Positions 60,915 to 64,000 of a stretch of 64,000 bases of DNA are shown piece after piece. Source of the DNA: Coprothermobacteraceae bacterium (GTDB lineage: Bacteria; Coprothermobacterota; Coprothermobacteria; Coprothermobacterales; Coprothermobacteraceae); contig JABLWY010000001.1 of NCBI GenBank assembly GCA_013178255.1, positions 738,503 through 802,502 of the forward strand, given 5' to 3'. Positions within the stretch are counted from its first letter, which is position 1; every line of letters begins with the position of its first letter. Below the pieces are notes generated by a model. It had not been told where the DNA came from and did not search any database. It saw only the letters and a list, made by a program, of their open reading frames with translations. Position numbers and translations under genes: made by a program.

Positions 60915-62157
60915 CGTTGGCAAATCTTCGTTGTTCAACAGGTTGACGGGTAGCCGAAAGGCTTTAGTATACGACATGCCTGGGGTCACCAGAGACTACT
61001 TGGTCGAGACTACAGAGTGGAACGGCAAAGTGTTCGAAGTCGTTGACACAGGTGGGCTTTACAGGGGCGAGCAGGATCTAGAGTCCTATTGGGAACGCGC
61101 ACTTGGGGTTGCCGAAGATGCCGACGTTGTGCTGTTTGTAGTAGACGCAAGCCAGCCTATGACCGCTGTGGAATACGAGATTGCTGACAAGCTCCGTCGC
61201 ATGGGAAAGAACACCATCGTTGTAGGAAACAAATCAGACCTCCTTGAAGAGTGGTTGAATCCTGAACTATACGGATTTGGCTTCTCCGAGGTCATTTTGG
61301 TGTCGGCAGCTACTGGCCGAGGCGTGGGCGACCTACTTGACCTCATGGCAAACAAAGTGGAAGCAGAAGACGAGGGGTTCCCTGAGCAACCCGAATTTAG
61401 GGTGACCATTATAGGCCGTGCCAATGCGGGTAAGTCCACGCTCATCAACGCTCTCCTTGGGTATCAGCGTGTGGTCGTTTCAGAAGTCCCTGGGACAACC
61501 CTGGACTTCATCTCCGAGACTGTATTCTTACGAGGGCTAGCCGTTGAACTGACGGATACGCCAGGCTTGCGCAAGGGTGACTTGAGGCGTTTGTCAGTAC
61601 CCGAGATGTTGGCCGTAAAAAGGCTTAAGAACAGGGTTACTAGGCAGCAAGTACTTCTGCACGTGGTGGACGCTAGCCAGGGCTTCTCGTCCTTAGACGA
61701 AGGCGTCATTAGAATGGCAGAGGAAGAGGGTATAGGCTACGTCGTGGTTTTCAACAAGATGGACTTAGCACGGGATCCGCTCAAAATGGGCAAGGACCTC
61801 AGGGATGCGTTTGTGGCGCGCTTCCCTTGGGTTGACAAGAAGGCTGTAGTTCCCGCATCAGCACTTGAAGGTTTCAACCTTGATCGCATACTAGATGCCT
61901 TGTCCTTGGCTTACGAAGACTACAAATGTAAGTTCAAGACTTCAGAGGTGGTCGACGTGGTCAAAGACATCCAGGAGTACATTCCCGGTTACAAGTTCTA
62001 TTACGGTGTCCACGTGTCAACACTGCCGTCCGTATTCAGGGTATTCACCAATCGACCCACCATGCAAGCGACCTTGATGACCTACTTCAGGAGGCAGTTG
62101 AAGCAGCGCCTCAGTATTAAGACAGCTTTGCCTAAGATCATATTGGAGAAGCATTGA
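60883..62157 (+). CDS. der: Ribosome-associated GTPase Der (EngA)
   Basis: Double-GTPase needed for 50S assembly. First G domain with P-loop GAPNVGKSSLFNRL at residues 8-21, VDTGG, and NKSDL; second with GRANAGKSTLINALL near 178-192, TDTPG, and FNKMDL; then a C-terminal KH-like domain. 424 residues is normal. The ATG at 60883 lies inside ispH. Confidence 0.95.
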   Translation: MKRFVIIGAPNVGKSSLFNRLTGSRKALVYDMPGVTRDYLVETTEWNGKVFEVVDTGGLYRGEQDLESYWERALGVAEDADVVLFVVDASQPMTAVEYEIADKLRRMGKNTIVVGNKSDLLEEWLNPELYGFGFSEVILVSAATGRGVGDLLDLMANKVEAEDEGFPEQPEFRVTIIGRANAGKSTLINALLGYQRVVVSEVPGTTLDFISETVFLRGLAVELTDTPGLRKGDLRRLSVPEMLAVKRLKNRVTRQQVLLHVVDASQGFSSLDEGVIRMAEEEGIGYVVVFNKMDLARDPLKMGKDLRDAFVARFPWVDKKAVVPASALEGFNLDRILDALSLAYEDYKCKFKTSEVVDVVKDIQEYIPGYKFYYGVHVSTLPSVFRVFTNRPTMQATLMTYFRRQLKQRLSIKTALPKIILEKH

Positions 62158-63506
62158 TCATGGGAAAGTGGACAGGTCACTACCACTTCATCGCCGTGGG
62201 CGGCATAGGCATGAGCGCACTTGCCTACATATTAGGCTCACGCGGTGTCAAGGTCAGTGGCTGTGATTTGGACCCTAACTTCTATACTAGGGGCAAACTG
62301 GAAGCTGTAGGGGTTCAGGTATTTGAGGGGCATGATCCCAAGCATTTGGCAAATGTGGATTACGCAGTCTATTCCACTGCCATACGTCCTGAGTATCCGG
62401 AATACAGGGAGGCCCTCCGTTTGGGCATCCCCTTACTTCACAGGTCAGAGATTCTTGCTGACCTTATGAACGCAGACACCAGCATTGGTGTGACCGGCGC
62501 TCACGGCAAGTCGTCAACGACCGCTTTCATAGGTCAGGCTATGGCTTTGTTAGGCATGGATCCCACATTCATAGGTGGTGCCATCGTTTCTAGTTTCCAA
62601 GGCAATGCTAGGAACGGCAGCGGACCAGTGGTGGCCGAGGTTGATGAGAGCGACGGGTCCCTAGTTCGTATACCTGCGTCCATAAAGGTGGTCCTCAATG
62701 TGGACAATGATCACCTAGATCATTACGGTAGCATGGAAGCCTTGGAAAAAGCCATAATAAGCTACGCGGAAGGCTTGCCACACCACAGTGTGGCAGTTCT
62801 AAACTACGAGGACGGCTTCCTGCGTGCCATGGACGTAAGGTCTAGGCGGGTTTACTGGTACGGCAGGGGAGCACCTGATTTTGCTTTGGTGTATCTTGAC
62901 AGAGAAGGTTTGAGCCCCCGCGCGCTCTTGTCTTACCAGGGTAGGGAATACGTCATCGTCAACCGCCACGTCGTAGGCGTGCACAATGGATGGAACTTAG
63001 GCGCGGCTTTTGCGGCTTTGGTCTCTGCAGGCATAAATCCGCAGGACGCAGCAGCCGCACTCGAGGAGGTGGAAGCCCCACAGAGGCGCCAGCAGGTCAT
63101 TGGCATGTGCTCAGGGACTCTGATCATGGATGACTATGCCCACCACCCCAATGAGCTCAAAGCGCTCAGGCATGTGTTTGAAGGTACAGATAAAAGGGTG
63201 CTACTGGTTTTCCAGCCCCATCGCTACACCCGCTACAAACTGCTGTTCGAACACTTTGCTGAGGAACTTTCTCAGTGGCCATCAGTAGCGCTTACCGAAA
63301 TATACAGGGCAGACGAACCCGAAGAGCAGACCAGTAGTTACACCCTTTTCCAGCAGCTTAAGTCAAAACACGTGTGGTTTACTCCGACCAAAGAGGATGT
63401 GTTGCAGCTAGTAAGAAGGGAAATTGAGAATTACGATGTCGTCCTTTTTGCAGGTGCAGGTAGCATTTCTCGTTGGGCACACGAGTTTGTTGAAGCTTGT
63501 AAGTAA
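62154..63506 (+). CDS. murC: UDP-N-acetylmuramate--L-alanine ligase
   Basis: Adds L-Ala to UDP-MurNAc in peptidoglycan synthesis. YHFIAVGGIGMSALAYIL near the start, ATP loop GVTGAHGKSSTTAFIG near 111-126, DESDGS, NVDNDHLDHYGS, and DDYAHHPNEL near 324-333. 450 residues from TTG 62154 (GGAG upstream, TTGA overlap with der) or two fewer from ATG 62160. It is the last gene of the long plus-strand run. Confidence 0.95.
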   Translation: MIMGKWTGHYHFIAVGGIGMSALAYILGSRGVKVSGCDLDPNFYTRGKLEAVGVQVFEGHDPKHLANVDYAVYSTAIRPEYPEYREALRLGIPLLHRSEILADLMNADTSIGVTGAHGKSSTTAFIGQAMALLGMDPTFIGGAIVSSFQGNARNGSGPVVAEVDESDGSLVRIPASIKVVLNVDNDHLDHYGSMEALEKAIISYAEGLPHHSVAVLNYEDGFLRAMDVRSRRVYWYGRGAPDFALVYLDREGLSPRALLSYQGREYVIVNRHVVGVHNGWNLGAAFAALVSAGINPQDAAAALEEVEAPQRRQQVIGMCSGTLIMDDYAHHPNELKALRHVFEGTDKRVLLVFQPHRYTRYKLLFEHFAEELSQWPSVALTEIYRADEPEEQTSSYTLFQQLKSKHVWFTPTKEDVLQLVRREIENYDVVLFAGAGSISRWAHEFVEACK

Positions 63507-63553
63507 CTGACATCCCTCGAACATAGAGGGTATCCCAAGCACCCAATTACAAC

Positions 63554-63559
63554 TATAAT
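63554..63559 (+). promoter_or_regulatory. -10 box before the phosphoesterase gene
   Basis: TATAAT in the 88-nt gap after murC; the -35 position (TATCCC) is poor. A small CCCTC/GAGGG repeat at about 63514-63530 is not followed by a T-run, so no terminator for murC is evident. Confidence 0.4.
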
Positions 63560-63594
63560 CAAAATTGTTTGGTACTGTAGAGGGAGGTGGAACT

Positions 63595-64000
63595 GTGGGT
63601 AAGAGACTCCTAATCCTGGGACTGGTGCTAGCTCTTGTGTTGGGGTTTGCTGCACCAGTCTCGATGAACGCTGAAAGCACTGTCACCATCACAATCCTTG
63701 AGACGTCTGATCTTCACGGCCGCATTTTGGCTTACGACTATGGCAAAGACGTTGAGGATCAAACGGTGGGGCTCGCAAAGGTGGCAACTTACGTCAACCA
63801 AGTTAGGTCTCAAAATCCTAACATTATCTTGGTAGACAACGGTGACTTCATGCAGGGAACGCCCATCGTAGAGAACTATTTGGGCAAACCCAACAATCCA
63901 TTGGCAAGAGTTATGAATTACCTGAAGTATGACGCTGTGGTTATCGGAAATCACGAATTCAACTTCGGCATGGCTGCACTAAACGCTTTCGCAAAAGACC
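63595..64000 (+). CDS. Exported 5'-nucleotidase / 2',3'-cyclic phosphodiesterase family protein (partial)
   Basis: The first 135 codons of a gene cut by the right edge. A signal peptide is evident: basic GKR, a leucine-rich core, and a likely cleavage after MNA near residue 26. The calcineurin-like metallophosphoesterase motifs follow: ETSDLHGRI near 37-45, VDNGDFMQGTP near 79-89, and GNHEFNFG near 118-125. These match the UshA/CpdB family, which releases nucleosides and phosphate outside the membrane. Start GTG with AGGGAGGTGG upstream. It may supply nucleosides to the phosphorylases at 53.6-55.7 kb. Confidence 0.9.
   Translation, partial: MGKRLLILGLVLALVLGFAAPVSMNAESTVTITILETSDLHGRILAYDYGKDVEDQTVGLAKVATYVNQVRSQNPNIILVDNGDFMQGTPIVENYLGKPNNPLARVMNYLKYDAVVIGNHEFNFGMAALNAFAKD

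Noticed and set aside
63507-63535. Terminator after murC
   Set aside because: The CCCTC/GAGGG stem is only 5 bp and no T-run follows.

Overview
The window looks like a tightly packed chromosomal segment of a thermophilic, anaerobic, amino-acid-fermenting bacterium. Pointers are a Thermotoga-type 60-residue ferredoxin, a four-subunit 2-oxoacid:ferredoxin oxidoreductase next to butyrate kinase/phosphate butyryltransferase genes, SpoVS without other sporulation genes, RNase J and sigma-54 homologues, and the MEP isoprenoid pathway. A Coprothermobacter-like lineage would fit, but this is inferred from gene content and was not checked by any search. No insertion sequence, prophage or CRISPR array is visible, and no gene-free stretch reaches 300 bases (the longest gap is about 135 bases, before rpsB).

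Layout. 1-4373: end of a WhiA-like gene, a short divergent sigma-54 (RpoN), the glycolytic run gap-pgk-tpiA, and secG. 4449-9036: rpsO, pnp, a family-4 uracil-DNA glycosylase and RNase J. 9101-9442: a cupin gene on the minus strand with its own terminator. 9482-18234: rpsB-tsf-pyrH-frr-cdsA-dxr-S2P protease-ispG-proS-glycosyltransferase, closed by a palindromic terminator. 18256-20243: a small mostly minus-strand pocket (spoVS, a membrane protein, one plus-strand unknown, and a lexA split into two ORFs). 20317-21320: a tRNA-Leu gene whose 3' CCA directly touches the ATG of an AIR-synthase-like gene. 21374-21948: rpsT, a ferredoxin, and a terminator.

21957-63506 is a nearly unbroken plus-strand series: nucleotide and cell-wall precursors (dcd, glmU, prs), translation and repair (rplY, pth, mfd, hisS, aspS), an anti-sigma/sigma pair, type IV pilus ATPases and platform protein, efp-asp23-nusB-dxs-tlyA-nadK-recN, an energy module (buk-ptb-buk-NTPase-korDABC), a nucleoside salvage run (nudix, xer, deoB, punA, pyrimidine-nucleoside phosphorylase), a DHH-CBS-tRNA nucleotidyltransferase fusion, trpS, a Cmk-PlsC fusion, ispH, der and murC. 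The window ends in an exported 5'-nucleotidase-type phosphoesterase that runs off the right edge.

Three things stand out. First, translation starts without leaders: the tRNA-abutted ATG, and two minus-strand genes whose ATG lies exactly 7 nt after a TATAAT/TATACT box. Second, several coding regions contain long perfect inverted repeats (12 bp in tpiA, 13 in pyrH, 14 in pth, 11 in an NTPase gene, 10 in a nudix gene), more than chance should give. Third, LexA is split precisely between its DNA-binding and self-cleaving domains. The energy module probably turns 2-oxoacids from amino acids into acyl-CoA, acyl-phosphate, and then acid plus ATP.
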